A program made the position numbers and the translations under genes. 64,000 bases of DNA. Origin: Paracoccus salsus (GTDB lineage Bacteria > Pseudomonadota > Alphaproteobacteria > Rhodobacterales > Rhodobacteraceae). Of this stretch, positions 10,756 to 20,618 are shown one piece after another. Location: assembly GCF_021556615.1 (NCBI RefSeq), contig NZ_JAKGGD010000003.1, positions 471,762-535,761 of the forward strand, read 5' to 3'. The notes below the pieces were generated by a model, which worked only from the letters and a program-made list of their open reading frames with translations, searched no databases and had not been told where the DNA came from. How positions within the stretch are numbered: the first letter of the stretch is position 1; each line of letters starts with the position of its first letter.

Positions 10756-12107
10756 ACCTGCCCTTCGGTTGCCAGCCTTGTAATGAAATCGATCGCGGCA
10801 GGCGCAACGCGCACGCCAACCAGACCATCAGCGATCGGACGGATTTTTTCGGGATTTTTGCTGGCGACATCAGCATAGACCTTGCTGTAACGGCATCCTG
10901 CAACATGCGCGTTGCCCAGGAAGTCACCCCAGCGATGCAACTGGGTCTGGACGGACCCGACTTCGATGACATGCGCGTCTGATCGGGCAAACATCAAGTG
11001 CCCGAAAAACGCTCCATGAAACGAGCCGATCACATCGGCCGCGTGAACAGCCGCCACCTGCTCATGCGGGGTGAGGTGTTCGAAGTGCATCTGTTCGAAC
11101 CCTTCGCGCTTGAGACGCGCCACCAGCGCATCTTCGCCATACATCTGTCGCGAGTTCACGGCATCCGAACGGTTATCCCGACTGACCCAGATTTTCTTGG
11201 GCATGGCCGCTATCAGTTTGGGATCTATCATCGACAGAACGCGTTCCCGCAGCAATCGCATCGAAACGTCGTAGCTGTTCTTGAATGCAAACTTGCGGCG
11301 ACGGACATGTGCGCCGATATCCTGCCAGGCCGTGTCCTCCCCGGTCTCATCAAGCATCCGGGTCAACATCGGATCGCCATTCGAATAGATCATATGTCTG
11401 AAGGTGAACGGAATCAACACATCATCATAGCTGGCACGTCGATCGGTGAACTCGACCAAGCCCGCGAGGTCGGGGAAAAAAGCCTCGATAAACTTGCCGG
11501 CAAAGCCCGAAGGGTCATTGTTCCGACAGTGGAAAACAATCTCCGAGGGGCTGCGATCATCGAAATGCACAAGCTGCGGCAGAGCTTCGGTCATGAAGTG
11601 ATAGAAATTGCGCCGGTTTCGGCACTCGATCGCGACACGCATCCCTTTTGGGAAGCTGCCTTCCTCGGGCAGGTCGAGGCGCGTTTCCTCGCGCGCGCGG
11701 GCGAAGAACTGGTTGGAGCGCCTGAAATTTTCCATGCCACGATTGTTCTTGAGAAACCGCGTGTAGACGCGATCGCCCGCGGCGCCGTTGAGCAGGCACT
11801 TGCCCCCCACCTCCGCCGATCCGCCGCGAAACACGACGTCGCGCGCGCGCACGGGAACGGCATTGATCTCGAAAATCGCAGGCTTGATCCGGGTCCAGCG
11901 ATGCTCGATGTTTTGTTCCAGCACCGAACGGATCTGGGGATACGCACTGCAAACATATTGCCGCACCGTTGCGCCGGGCGCGCGTTTCAAAATCCAGTCC
12001 GGACGGCGTTCCAGCGAAACGCCTCGATCGCGTCCGAGGACGAAGAAGTAATCGTCTGCCGATGCCGTCCAGCTGCTGGCTTGAAGGTCGGTCATGTGGT
12101 TTCCCAT
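10752..12107 (-). CDS. Glycosyltransferase family 61 (DUF563-type) protein, second copy
   Basis: This protein of about 451 residues has RRNFYHFMTEALPQLVHF and KKIWVSRDNRSDAVNSR, matching the GT61 substrate-binding and YISR motifs, followed by VIGSFHGAFFGHLMFA, the family's late G-A-x-x-x-H segment. It is only distantly similar to its convergent neighbour. The start is uncertain: ATGs at 12095, 12107, 12131 and 12143 are all in frame without a clear ribosome-binding site; 12107 was chosen because longer forms approach the divergent HNH gene. Base composition is again less G+C-rich than the flanks. The role is probably surface glycan assembly, but no acceptor can be named. Confidence 0.72.
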   Translation of the reverse strand: MGNHMTDLQASSWTASADDYFFVLGRDRGVSLERRPDWILKRAPGATVRQYVCSAYPQIRSVLEQNIEHRWTRIKPAIFEINAVPVRARDVVFRGGSAEVGGKCLLNGAAGDRVYTRFLKNNRGMENFRRSNQFFARAREETRLDLPEEGSFPKGMRVAIECRNRRNFYHFMTEALPQLVHFDDRSPSEIVFHCRNNDPSGFAGKFIEAFFPDLAGLVEFTDRRASYDDVLIPFTFRHMIYSNGDPMLTRMLDETGEDTAWQDIGAHVRRRKFAFKNSYDVSMRLLRERVLSMIDPKLIAAMPKKIWVSRDNRSDAVNSRQMYGEDALVARLKREGFEQMHFEHLTPHEQVAAVHAADVIGSFHGAFFGHLMFARSDAHVIEVGSVQTQLHRWGDFLGNAHVAGCRYSKVYADVASKNPEKIRPIADGLVGVRVAPAAIDFITRLATEGQV

Positions 12108-12171
12108 ATCAATGCTGATCAGCGCCGCCATCGGCCCATCCATTTGCCGCTTTAGCAGACAAAATCCAGAC

Positions 12172-12474
12172 ATGAAATCCGACCGCGAGACGATCCAGCA
12201 TACGCCGCCCACCTGCCCGCTTTGCGGCCGACCGATCCCTGAGGGCGTGCCGCAAAGCCGTCATCATCTGACGCCGAAGCTGCGCGGTGGCAAGGGTGGG
12301 CCGACCGTGTTGCTGCATCAGGTCTGCCATTCGACCATCCACCGGACGCTTGGCGAGACCGAGCTGGCGCGGCACTATTCCAGCGTCGAGGCGTTGAAGG
12401 CGCATCCCGGCCTGGCGCGCTTCTTTGCCTGGGTGGCGCGGCGCCCTCCCGGCTGGAAGGGCAAGGTCCGCTAA
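12172..12474 (+). CDS. Small HNH-endonuclease-like protein
   Basis: The 100-residue protein has a CPLCG zinc knuckle near residue 17, then a SRHHLTPKLRGG segment and HQVCHSTIH, giving the Cys-x2-Cys ... HH ... Cys/His arrangement of HNH nucleases. Such stand-alone proteins are common in Rhodobacteraceae and may be DNA nicking or cleavage enzymes, but the cellular role is unknown. The ATG at 12172 begins MKSDRET; upstream in-frame sequence overlaps the divergent GT61 start region. Its TAA overlaps the stop of the convergent DsbA-like gene (CTAA, 12471-12474). Confidence 0.75.
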   Translation: MKSDRETIQHTPPTCPLCGRPIPEGVPQSRHHLTPKLRGGKGGPTVLLHQVCHSTIHRTLGETELARHYSSVEALKAHPGLARFFAWVARRPPGWKGKVR

Positions 12475-13100
12475 CCCAGGGTCTTGCGGGCGCGGGCCAC
12501 GAGGCCCTTCAACTCTTCAAGCGACAACTCTCCGAACACACCCTCGTCGCCGGCGATGAAGGTCGGCGTACCCATCAGGCCCATATGATCGGCCATGGCA
12601 AAGGACCTCTCGAGATGTTCGTCGATGCGGGGTGCGTTCATGTCCTTGCGCAGCCGCGCCTCGTCCAGCCCGACCTTGCGCGCGGCGCGGATCACGGTGG
12701 CCTCGACGGCGCGGCCCTTCATGGTCATCAGGGCGGCATGAAGCTGCCAGTACTTGCCCTGATCCAGCGAAGCCAGCGACGCCCGCGCCGCGAATTCGGA
12801 TCCCTCGCCAAAGACGGGCCATTCCCGATAGACCACGCGCAATTGCGGGTCCGACGCGATCAGCTTCTGCATGGTGCCGATCATCTTGCGGCAGAACTGG
12901 CAGTTGTAGTCGAAGAATTCGGTCAGGGTGATGTCGCCGTCCGGATTGCCGAGGACCGGTGCGTTGGGGCTGCGTTCCAGGGCATCGCGCAACTCCTTGG
13001 GCATCGGGTTGGGCCGGTCCACGCCCTGTGCAAAGGCCGGCATTCCGGCAGTTGCACCCAGTGCGGCCGCGCTGGCCAGAATCCTGCGGCGAGTGGGCAT
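12471..13100 (-). CDS. DsbA-family thiol:disulfide oxidoreductase with Tat-like signal
   Basis: The 209-residue protein begins with TRRRILASAAALGA...AFA, a twin-arginine-like signal, so it should act in the periplasm. A thioredoxin fold follows, with active-site CQFC at residues 67-70 (FFDYNCQFCRK) and the cis-proline loop GTPTF near 180. The helical insertion and overall length match the DsbA/DSBA_oxidoreductase (ScsC/BdbD-like) group, which oxidises or isomerises disulfides in exported proteins. No partner DsbB lies nearby. Confidence 0.88.
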   Translation of the reverse strand: MPTRRRILASAAALGATAGMPAFAQGVDRPNPMPKELRDALERSPNAPVLGNPDGDITLTEFFDYNCQFCRKMIGTMQKLIASDPQLRVVYREWPVFGEGSEFAARASLASLDQGKYWQLHAALMTMKGRAVEATVIRAARKVGLDEARLRKDMNAPRIDEHLERSFAMADHMGLMGTPTFIAGDEGVFGELSLEELKGLVARARKTLG

Positions 13101-13301
13101 GAATCATCCTTTCGGTCACCTGAGCGCGAATCGTGACATATTCGCAGGTCGTGATACAGGCGGAAAGCCATCACGTTCCGGTGGGCAGCCTGCCCGCTGC
13201 AGCGGCATTGTGACCCCGACGGCCGGCCCGTTTCCATTTGGAGATTCCGTGATTCGGTCGCATGCTGGACCAATCCGGAAGCCACGATCAGAGGAGCAAT
13301 C

Positions 13302-13511
13302 ATGCACGCACGCATTCTTGTGTCTGTCGGACTGTCGGCACTGCTGGCAATGCCGGCGCTGGCCCAGCAGGCCGAAACGGTGACGCCGACCATCACCGCG
13401 CCTGAGCAACCGGCCACACGGGCGACCGACGGTCAGCTGCAATCGGAACCTGCAACGATCACGCCGGCGCGCAAGTCGAACTGCGCGCGCGACAAGCATG
13501 TGATGTCCTGA
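13302..13511 (+). CDS. Small secreted protein of unknown function
   Basis: A strong AGAGGAG ribosome-binding site lies just upstream of the ATG. The 69-residue product has a clear signal peptide (MHARILVSVGLSALLAMPALAQ) and a mature part of about 47 residues rich in Thr, Pro and Ala with a single late Cys (SNCARDK). I do not recognise a family. It is divergent from the DsbA-like gene, and its lone cysteine in a periplasmic protein may be relevant to that neighbour, but this is only suggestive. Confidence 0.6.
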   Translation: MHARILVSVGLSALLAMPALAQQAETVTPTITAPEQPATRATDGQLQSEPATITPARKSNCARDKHVMS

Positions 13512-13827
13512 TTGCGGCAGGCCAATCGACGGCGCGAACCGGGCCTTGTCAAGCATGGCAGCGGTCCGGTTGGCGTGCGCGAGGGCGCGTTGCGCGCTCT
13601 GGCACCGGCCGCGGCGACGGTGCGAGGCCGTTCCCCGAAAGCCGTGCGCGGACTGCGAAATCCCATCAAGACATTTGGTCATGCGTCGCTTGCGGTTCAC
13701 TTGCCTTTCGGTCGGGATTCTGAAGCCCTCTTCCAGATCGTCGAGACATGCGAAGCCCGCCGTTACGCTGCTTGCCGTCCGCCTTGCCGGGATCACGTCG
13801 GATGCCGCCATGCCGAACGAGGACGCT
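13512..13827. other. Non-coding or decayed stretch before the transposase remnant
   Basis: This 316-nt region stays open in several frames, as G+C-rich DNA does, but none of the translations resembles a protein I recognise and no start has a good ribosome-binding site. It may be the eroded 5' part of the neighbouring insertion element or captured DNA. Confidence 0.4.
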
Positions 13828-14259
13828 GGCGTCCGCGGCGTGAAACTGGCCCTTGCAGATCACCACAAGGGCCGGCGTCCCGCCGCGCAGCGGGCATTCG
13901 AGGCCATCCGCCAGCGCTGTCGCGTCCACTGGATGCGCCACGCGCTCGCGCACGTCCCGGCCAAGCGGCGTGCGGCCTGGGCCACGATGCTGAAGATGAT
14001 CTTCGCTCAGAAGAGCAAGGCAGCCGCCAAAGCCCGATCGAAGGTTGTGGCCGCGGCGCTGCGCGACAGGCAGGCGAGGCTCGGCACCCCCATGGACGCC
14101 TCTCGCGATGACATCCGTGCCTGAACGGATTGCTCGCGCGAGCACTGGATCCAGATCGCGTCCACGAATCCACCGGACCGGGCGAGCCGGGAGATCAAGC
14201 GCGGCTCCGACGTCATCAGCCTCATCGGCGCGCGGATTCCCGAGGCCCATCACGCGTGA
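13828..14259 (+). pseudogene. IS256-family (Mutator-type) transposase remnant
   Basis: In one frame the translation GVRGVKLALADHHKG..AFEAIRQRCRVHWMRHALAHVP (from 13828) matches the catalytic core of IS256 transposases, including the RCRVHxMRxxLAHV motif. The frame is broken by TGA at 14122-14124 and then continues with STNPPDRASREIKR, the counterpart of the conserved STNPLERLNxEIKR motif, before another stop at 14257-14259. The N-terminal half and the last part of the C-terminus are missing. This is an inactive fragment. I could not identify terminal inverted repeats. Confidence 0.8.
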
Positions 14260-14786
14260 ACGATCACGCGACGCTATTCGTGCACTTGCGCAGACCATGC
14301 TGCCAACCGGCAATCCGCGTGTCTTTCCGAGGCCGGGCCCCGGTCCGAATACGCTTCGCCCCGCATATCGTCGGCGCAAGGAACGACGTTCACATCTGTC
14401 GGACCGCATGGATCGCGGCTATCCGAGTGTCCGCGTCTGGAGGGACAGTTCCACATTCGCACAGTTCCAGGGCGGCTTCGCGGGCGCTTTCGGCATAGAG
14501 GCGGATGGCGGTGTCGAAGCCGGGGACGAAAGCTTCAATTCGGGCTGTTCGGAAGGGTTGCCAATGACTTGCAGCGACGTGGTGGCGGTCTTCAACCCAC
14601 ACCACGCGGACTTCCTGCCGATGATCGGAGGCGAATCCGTCGCCCGTCCCGGGCCGCCATGAGACCGCCTGATCGCGGCAGCCGGAAACCGGGCTGCGCG
14701 ATCACCGGCATGCCAGGCAGCTGCGAACCCCGAGGATTCCAGCGCACGATCGGCGAAGTCGAACCATCCGGCGCTGCCGATTGTGG
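14260..14786. other. Intergenic region with no convincing gene
   Basis: Between the transposase remnant and ettA lie about 530 nt where open frames exist on both strands but none has a recognisable domain together with a ribosome-binding site. The best candidate, a 71-residue frame at 14390-14605 on the minus strand, has an ordinary-looking composition but no support. The region may be further insertion-element debris. Confidence 0.4.
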
Positions 14787-16442
14787 TCAGCGCGTAAACT
14801 TCTTGTATTTCACCCGCTTCGGCTCGATCGAATCCGGCCCCAGCCTGCGCACCTTGTCCTCTTCATAGGCCTCGAAGTTGCCCTCGAACCATTCGACATG
14901 GGCTTCGCCTTCGAAGGCCAGGATATGGGTGCACAGGCGGTCGAGAAAGAAGCGGTCGTGGCTGATGATGACCGCGCAGCCGGCGAAATCTTCCAGCGCG
15001 GCTTCCAGCGCCTGCAGCGTTTCCACGTCCAGGTCGTTGGTCGGTTCGTCCAGAAGCAAGACGTTCCCGCCCGACTTCAGCAGCTTGGCCATGTGCACGC
15101 GGTTGCGTTCCCCGCCCGACAACTGGCCGACCTTCTTCTGCTGGTCGCCGCCCTTGAAGTTGAACGCGCTGCAATAGGCGCGGCTGTTCATCTGCGCGTC
15201 GCCTAGCACGATCTGCTCGGCCCCGCCCGAGATTTCCTCCCACACGGTCTTGCCGGCTTCCAGCGCGTCGCGGGACTGATCGACATAGCTGAGATGCACC
15301 GTGTCGCCATAGACGATCTCGCCCGCGTCCGGCTTTTCCTGGCCGGTCAGCATGCGGAACAGCGTCGACTTGCCGGCGCCGTTGGGACCGATCACGCCGA
15401 CGATGCCACCGGGGGGCAGGCTGAAATCCAGACCCTCGATCAACAGCTTGTCGCCCATGGCCTTCTTGAGCCCCTCGACCTCGATCACCTTGTTCCCGAG
15501 GCGCTCGCCGTTCGGGATGATGATCTGGGCGCGTGACAGCTTTTCGCGCTCGGACTGGCCGGCCAGCTCGTTATAGGCGTTGATCCGGGCCTTCTGCTTG
15601 GCCTGCCGGGCCTTGGCGCCGGCGCGGATCCATTCCAGTTCGCGTTCCAGGGTCTTCTGCTTGGACTTGTCCTCGCGGGCTTCCTGTTGCAGCCGCTTGG
15701 CCTTCTGTTCCAGCCAAGCGGAATAATTGCCCTCGTACGGGATGCCCTTGCCGCGATCCAGTTCCAGGATCCAGCTGGTGATGTCGTCCAGGAAATAGCG
15801 GTCGTGGGTGACGATCAGGATCGTGCCCTTGTATTCGATCAGGTGCTTTTGCAGCCAGGCGATGGTTTCCGCGTCCAGATGGTTGGTCGGTTCGTCCAAA
15901 AGCAGCATGTCGGGCGCTTCCAGCAGCAGCTTGCACAGCGCGACGCGGCGGCGTTCACCGCCCGACAGGCTGGATACATCCGCATCGTCCGGCGGGCAGC
16001 GCAGAGCCTCCATCGCGACATCGATCTGGCTGTCCAGATCCCACAGGTTCTCGGCGTCGATCTCGTCCTGGAGGGCAGCCATCTCTTCGGCGGTCTCGTC
16101 GGAATAGTTCATGGCCAGCTCGTTGTAGCGTTCAAGCTTGGCCTGCTTGGCGGCGACGCCCAGCATCACGTTCTCGCGCACGTTGAGGCTTTCCTCCAGC
16201 TGCGGTTCCTGCGGCAGATAGCCGACGGTCGCGCCCTTGGCGGCCCACGCCTCGCCGCTGAAATCCTTGTCCCAGCCGGCCATCACACGCAGCAGCGTGG
16301 ACTTGCCCGCACCGTTGACGCCGACGACGCCGATCTTCACGCCGGGCAGAAAGTTCAGACGGATGTTCTCGAAGACCTTCTTGCCGCCGGGATAGGTCTT
16401 GGACACGCCGTCCATGTGATACACGAACTGATAGGACGCCAT
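14787..16442 (-). CDS. ettA: Energy-dependent translational throttle protein (ABC-F)
   Basis: The 551-residue protein has two ABC ATPase domains and no membrane segment. Walker A motifs are GVNGAGKST near residue 40 and GPNGAGKST near 345, with signatures LSGGERRR and LSGGERNR, each followed by LLLDEPTN. The inter-domain linker rich in Lys/Arg/Glu and the arm region match EttA, which binds the ribosomal E site and gates the first peptide bond according to ADP/ATP ratio. It is a stand-alone housekeeping gene here. Confidence 0.95.
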   Translation of the reverse strand: MASYQFVYHMDGVSKTYPGGKKVFENIRLNFLPGVKIGVVGVNGAGKSTLLRVMAGWDKDFSGEAWAAKGATVGYLPQEPQLEESLNVRENVMLGVAAKQAKLERYNELAMNYSDETAEEMAALQDEIDAENLWDLDSQIDVAMEALRCPPDDADVSSLSGGERRRVALCKLLLEAPDMLLLDEPTNHLDAETIAWLQKHLIEYKGTILIVTHDRYFLDDITSWILELDRGKGIPYEGNYSAWLEQKAKRLQQEAREDKSKQKTLERELEWIRAGAKARQAKQKARINAYNELAGQSEREKLSRAQIIIPNGERLGNKVIEVEGLKKAMGDKLLIEGLDFSLPPGGIVGVIGPNGAGKSTLFRMLTGQEKPDAGEIVYGDTVHLSYVDQSRDALEAGKTVWEEISGGAEQIVLGDAQMNSRAYCSAFNFKGGDQQKKVGQLSGGERNRVHMAKLLKSGGNVLLLDEPTNDLDVETLQALEAALEDFAGCAVIISHDRFFLDRLCTHILAFEGEAHVEWFEGNFEAYEEDKVRRLGPDSIEPKRVKYKKFTR

Positions 16443-16499
16443 CGGATTCTCCTGAAATCTTTGAGGCCTATGTAGGGGAAAGCACGGGCCGGTGAAAGG

Positions 16500-17384
16500 T
16501 CAGCGCAGATCGGCCATGAACTGGGCTGACATGGCCCGGCCGAGGAAATCGAACTGCGGCTCAAGCCTGGCGCGCAGCGCGGCGCGCGCCTCGGCGGGCA
16601 CGGACAGCCCGCCGGGCGCGGCGAAAACCTTCTTGTTCAGGCCCTGATACTCTGCGGCGGGAAGGTTGAGGAACGCCTCGACATCCCGCATCACGCCCGA
16701 GGGATCGCGCGCGATCCGGCCGAAGGGCAGGACAAGCAGCCTGTCGGGGCCGAACCGCGCCTGCCAGCGCGGCAGATAGGCGGCATAGTCGCCGCGATCC
16801 ATCAGCACCGGGTCCTCGACCTCGGCCAGCCACTCCTCGACGCTGGCGGGAACGTGCCCCCTGCGCTTGAGGTTCATCTTGAGCTGCGAGATCGCACGAT
16901 CGACGGGATGCCGGATGATATAGATGAATTGCGCCTGTGGCAGGAAATCGCGGACAAAATCGACACCCTCATCCGGCAGCGTCGAGTATTCCGGGGTGAT
17001 GTCGATCGGCCAGGTTCCGGCGGGCGCGGGCGCGAAGATGCCACGATACCAGCGTTCGGTGAACATTCGGCCCGTGGTGATCTGCGCCAGATATGTCGCC
17101 ATTTCGGGCGAGATCGGCGTCCCCTTGGCAATGTGGCGCCGAATCAGGTTTTCCTTGCTGCGGCGGTAATGCCACGGCAGCCATTGCCGATGTTCCGGCA
17201 CGAAGCGGTGGTTGAAGAACTGGACTTCCTTGAAGGGGGGCGTCCAGATCTTCGGATGCTGGGCAAGCATCTCGCTGAGCCAGCTTGTGCCCGCCTTCTG
17301 GGCGCCGATCCCGATGATGCGCGGCTTGCGCGGCTTGCCGTCGGGGTCCCACGCCGGTGCGCCGCCGCTCAAAGCCTTCCCCAC
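16500..17384 (-). CDS. Sulfotransferase family protein
   Basis: The 294-residue protein carries the PAPS 5'-phosphosulfate loop GAQKAGTSW at residues 27-35 and the 3'-phosphate-binding segment [12 protein letters not shown] near 156-167. Such enzymes transfer sulfate from PAPS to hydroxyl or amino groups of small molecules or glycans. It has no signal peptide, so it should be cytoplasmic or membrane-peripheral. Its 5' end overlaps the 3' end of rimO by 16 nt, suggesting co-transcription. The acceptor is unknown. Confidence 0.85.
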   Translation of the reverse strand: MGKALSGGAPAWDPDGKPRKPRIIGIGAQKAGTSWLSEMLAQHPKIWTPPFKEVQFFNHRFVPEHRQWLPWHYRRSKENLIRRHIAKGTPISPEMATYLAQITTGRMFTERWYRGIFAPAPAGTWPIDITPEYSTLPDEGVDFVRDFLPQAQFIYIIRHPVDRAISQLKMNLKRRGHVPASVEEWLAEVEDPVLMDRGDYAAYLPRWQARFGPDRLLVLPFGRIARDPSGVMRDVEAFLNLPAAEYQGLNKKVFAAPGGLSVPAEARAALRARLEPQFDFLGRAMSAQFMADLR

Positions 17385-18745
17385 AGATCGTATTCGCCCG
17401 CCTCGTCCACCGTGACCGTCACGATATCGCCGGGTTTCAGAGCCTCGAAGCCCTGGTCGACAAACAGGTTGCCGTCGATCTCGGGGGCGTCGGATCTGGT
17501 GCGGCAGGTGGCGCCCTGCGCGTCGACCTCATCCACGACCACCTCGATCCGCTGGCCGACCCTGGCCGCCAGCTTTGCCTCGGAAATGGATTGCGCCTTT
17601 TCCATGAAGCGGTCGTAGCGATCCTGCTTGACCTCGGGCGGCACATGATCGGGCAGATCGTTGGCCCGCGCACCGCGCACGTTCTCGTACTGGAATGCCC
17701 CCACGCGATCCAGCTGCGCCTCGTCCATCCAGTCCAGCAGGGTCTGGAATTCGGCCTCGGTTTCGCCGGGATAGCCGACGATGAAGGTCGAGCGCAGGGT
17801 GATCTCGGGGCAGATCGCGCGCCAGGCGGCGATCTCGTCCAGGGTCCTGGCCGCGGCCGCCGGTCGGGCCATGCGGCGCAGCACGTCGGGGTGGGCGTGC
17901 TGGAAGGGAATGTCCAGATAGGGCAGCACCAGCCCGTCCGCCATCAGCGGGATCAGCTCGCGGACATGCGGATAGGGATAGACATAATGCAGCCGCACCC
18001 ACGCCCCAAGCCCGCCCAGATCGCGTGCCAGATCGGTGATGTGGGCGCGGTGACCGCGTTCCTCGGCATGTTTGCGGTCAAGCCCGTAGGCGCTGGTGTC
18101 CTGCGATATGACCAGCAGTTCCCGGACCCCGGCCTCGACCAGCTTTTCGGCCTCGCGCATGACCGCGTGGGCGGGCCGGCTGACAAGCCGCCCGCGCATG
18201 TCGGGAATGATGCAGAACCGGCATTTGTGGTTACAGCCCTCGGAGATCTTGAGATAGCTGTAGTGGCGTGGGGTCAGGCTGACGCCCGATGCCGGCAGCA
18301 GGTCGATGAACGGATCCGGGCTGGGCGGTACCGCGCCATGCACGGCATCCAGCACCGATTCGTATTGATGCGGCCCGGTGACGGCCAGCACCTTTGGATG
18401 CGCCCCGGTGATGTATTCGGGCTCGGCCCCCAGACACCCGGTGACGATCACGCGGCCGTTTTCCCGCAGCGCCTCGCCGATCGCCTGCAATGACTCGGCC
18501 TTGGCGCTGTCCAGGAACCCGCAGGTATTGACGATGACCGCATCCGCGCCCTGATAGTCGCCGCTGATCGCATAGCCTTCGGCCCGCAGGCGGGTCAGGA
18601 TGCGCTCGCTGTCCACCAGCGCTTTGGGGCAGCCAAGGCTGACCATGCCGATGGTCGGCTGGCCGTCGCGCCGGTTGCCCTGGCTGTCAGCGGGAATGCG
18701 GGCGCGTGCAAGGTCGGGGCGCAGGTCGGGCGGATTGTGTTGCAT
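17369..18745 (-). CDS. rimO: Ribosomal protein S12 methylthiotransferase
   Basis: RimO is a radical-SAM enzyme that methylthiolates the conserved aspartate of ribosomal protein S12. The 458-residue protein has the N-terminal UPF0004 domain with cysteines at about 39, 75 and 104 for the auxiliary cluster, the radical-SAM motif CNHKCRFC at 171-178, and a C-terminal TRAM domain ending in the window's [21 protein letters not shown]. The ATG at 18745 gives the usual family length; the frame stays open upstream but overlaps unrelated divergent genes. Confidence 0.95.
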   Translation of the reverse strand: MQHNPPDLRPDLARARIPADSQGNRRDGQPTIGMVSLGCPKALVDSERILTRLRAEGYAISGDYQGADAVIVNTCGFLDSAKAESLQAIGEALRENGRVIVTGCLGAEPEYITGAHPKVLAVTGPHQYESVLDAVHGAVPPSPDPFIDLLPASGVSLTPRHYSYLKISEGCNHKCRFCIIPDMRGRLVSRPAHAVMREAEKLVEAGVRELLVISQDTSAYGLDRKHAEERGHRAHITDLARDLGGLGAWVRLHYVYPYPHVRELIPLMADGLVLPYLDIPFQHAHPDVLRRMARPAAAARTLDEIAAWRAICPEITLRSTFIVGYPGETEAEFQTLLDWMDEAQLDRVGAFQYENVRGARANDLPDHVPPEVKQDRYDRFMEKAQSISEAKLAARVGQRIEVVVDEVDAQGATCRTRSDAPEIDGNLFVDQGFEALKPGDIVTVTVDEAGEYDLWGRL

Positions 18746-18872
18746 CCGCCGCAGATAAGCGATTCCCCTCGCTGTGAAAAGAAGGCAGCGTGCGAAAGCG
18801 CGGCTGCGACGGCGCAACTTTTCTCTGCGATGTCCCGTGTCTGGTCGGCAAGTCACATCATGAGGTGCCATC

Positions 18873-19277
18873 ATGCCCCGCCGTGCCGTCCTCGCGCCAA
18901 CCGTTTCCGTCCCGACGGTCCCCGGACCGACCGCGCTGGCCGCGCTGGCCCTGGCGGCTGCGATTGCCCTTCCCCAAGCCGCCCAGGCAGAGCGCGTGAC
19001 CAGCCGCGACGACTTTCTGAGCCTCGTCGAGCAGCGCCAGCTGACCCGGATGGGCATCTCGCTGCAAGTCATGCCCGATGGCAGGATCGGAGGCCGCGCG
19101 TTCGGACGCGAGGTTCGCGGCAGCTGGGAATGGCGTTCAGGATGGTTCTGCCGCACGCTTGGATGGGGCGATCGCCAGTGGCCGCTGGACTGCCAGCTGG
19201 TCGAACGCAGCGGCGACCGGCTGACCTTCACCTCGGGCAAGGGTGCGGGCGACAAGGCCACACTCAGGCTGCGCTGA
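18873..19277 (+). CDS. Small conserved secreted protein
   Basis: The 134-residue protein has an N-terminal hydrophobic stretch ending AAQA (about residues 18-39), typical of a signal peptide, and a mature domain with [31 protein letters not shown] and WSGxFCRTL-type segments containing two cysteines. I recognise this as a recurrent Rhodobacteraceae secreted family that is sometimes mislabelled as dihydrodipicolinate reductase; nothing in it supports that enzyme. The function is unknown. The ATG follows AGGTG at a short distance. Confidence 0.65.
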   Translation: MPRRAVLAPTVSVPTVPGPTALAALALAAAIALPQAAQAERVTSRDDFLSLVEQRQLTRMGISLQVMPDGRIGGRAFGREVRGSWEWRSGWFCRTLGWGDRQWPLDCQLVERSGDRLTFTSGKGAGDKATLRLR

Positions 19278-19336
19278 TCGCTCCTTCGCCGGAAAGTGAC
19301 TTTTCCTTGTCGTCCGGATCGGCGAATGATCCGGGC

Positions 19337-19816
19337 ATGGTCTTCATTCTGCGCCAATGTGCCCCGATCGTCATCGCGCTCCTCCTGGCGCTGTTTCCGG
19401 CCGTGTCGCTGGCCGAAGGCAAGCGAACGGCGAACACCATCGATGTCTGGAACGACAGCGGAGGCAATGTCCTGCAGATGGTCTCGCGCAGGAACCAGCT
19501 GGCAAGGTCGGGCAAGGAGGTGCGGATCCGCGGCTATTGCCGGTCGGCCTGCACCATGCTGATCACCATGCCGAACGCCTGTCTGGGACCGAAGGCGCGG
19601 ATCGGTTTCCACGCGCCGCGCATCCCCAACACCACGATCATACCACCCTTTGTGGATCAGATCATGGGCAACACCTACCGTGGCGGCATCCGCGAGCGCT
19701 GGTTCGCGGGGTGGAACCGCTCACTGACGATGCAGGTGATCTCGGCGCGCGAATATGTCCGCCTGGATCCGCAAAGCCGGATCTGCGACAGCCTGCTGCC
19801 GCGCAAGCGCGGCTGA
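19337..19816 (+). CDS. Secreted ClpP-like/serine-dehydratase-fold protein
   Basis: The 159-residue protein has a signal peptide ([24 protein letters not shown]). Its mature part contains [54 protein letters not shown], the pattern of ClpP/crotonase-fold periplasmic proteins in which the Ser of SACT sits at the nucleophile position and a late His follows. It may be a periplasmic peptidase-like protein; catalysis is not proven. It runs in the same direction as the preceding secreted protein. Its stop codon lies in the first unit of a 25-bp tandem duplication. Confidence 0.65.
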   Translation: MVFILRQCAPIVIALLLALFPAVSLAEGKRTANTIDVWNDSGGNVLQMVSRRNQLARSGKEVRIRGYCRSACTMLITMPNACLGPKARIGFHAPRIPNTTIIPPFVDQIMGNTYRGGIRERWFAGWNRSLTMQVISAREYVRLDPQSRICDSLLPRKRG

Positions 19817-19850
19817 GGCCTGGTCGCGCAAGCGAGGCTGAGGCCTAGTC
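19801..19850. repeat. 25-bp tandem duplication spanning two gene ends
   Basis: Positions 19801-19825 and 19826-19850 are head-to-tail copies differing at two positions (C/A and G/A). The first contains the TGA stop of the secreted ClpP-like gene; the second contains the CTA that is the stop of the convergent ABC permease. A third partial match (GCGCA) follows at 19851. Confidence 0.85.
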
Positions 19851-20618
19851 GCGCAGCCGCCAGCCGGTCGCGAAGATCCAGCGAATGACCGCAAAGCAGA
19901 CCACGACCATGATGGACACGGCGAACAGCGAGACGCCGACCGGCACATCGGCCAGTCCGAAGAACGACCAGCGGAAGCCCGAGATGAGGTAGAGCACCGG
20001 ATTCAGCTTGGCCACGCCCTCCCAGAACGGCGGCAGCATGCTGGCCGAATAGAAGGCCCCGCCCAGAAAGACCAGCGGCGTGATGACCATCATCGGGACG
20101 ATCTGAAGCTGTTCGAAGGACTTTGCCCACAACCCGATGATGAAGCCCAGCAGGCTGAAACCAAGGGCCGAAAGGAACAGGAAGGCCAGCATCCAGAACG
20201 GGTGCAGGATGTGAACCCCGACGAAGAAAAAGCTGGTGGCAAGGATGACCAACGCGATCAGGATCGCCTTGGCGGCAGCCGCGCCGACAAACCCGGCGGT
20301 CACCTCGAGCCAGCCGACCGGCGACACCAGATATTCATAGATGGTGCCCGAGAACTTGGGGAAATAGATTCCGAAGCTGGCGTTGCTGACCGATTGCTGA
20401 AGCACGGTCAGCATCATCAGGCCCGGCACGATGAACGCACCGTAGGGCACGCCCTCGACCGACTGGATCCGGCCGCCGATCGCCGCGCCGAAAACCACGA
20501 AATAGAGGACCGTCGAGACCACCGGCGAGGCCATCGACTGCCATATCGTCCGGAAGAAGCGCATCATCTCATGATGAAAGATCGCCCACACTCCGGGCCA
20601 GTTGATTGCCGCATTCAT
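19845..20618 (-). CDS. ABC-2 type transporter permease
   Basis: The 257-residue protein has about six hydrophobic segments and the ABC-2 membrane signature, similar to E. coli YadH: an N-terminal amphipathic region ([27 protein letters not shown]) and a late [17 protein letters not shown] motif. It overlaps its ATPase gene by 4 nt (ATGA), so the two form one exporter operon in the inner membrane. The substrate is unknown. The last codons lie in the downstream tandem duplication. Confidence 0.9.
   Translation of the reverse strand: MNAAINWPGVWAIFHHEMMRFFRTIWQSMASPVVSTVLYFVVFGAAIGGRIQSVEGVPYGAFIVPGLMMLTVLQQSVSNASFGIYFPKFSGTIYEYLVSPVGWLEVTAGFVGAAAAKAILIALVILATSFFFVGVHILHPFWMLAFLFLSALGFSLLGFIIGLWAKSFEQLQIVPMMVITPLVFLGGAFYSASMLPPFWEGVAKLNPVLYLISGFRWSFFGLADVPVGVSLFAVSIMVVVCFAVIRWIFATGWRLRD

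Noticed and set aside
14390..14605. 71-residue minus-strand frame in the gene-poor stretch
   Set aside because: The composition is protein-like, but there is no ribosome-binding site, no family I recognise and no support from neighbours.
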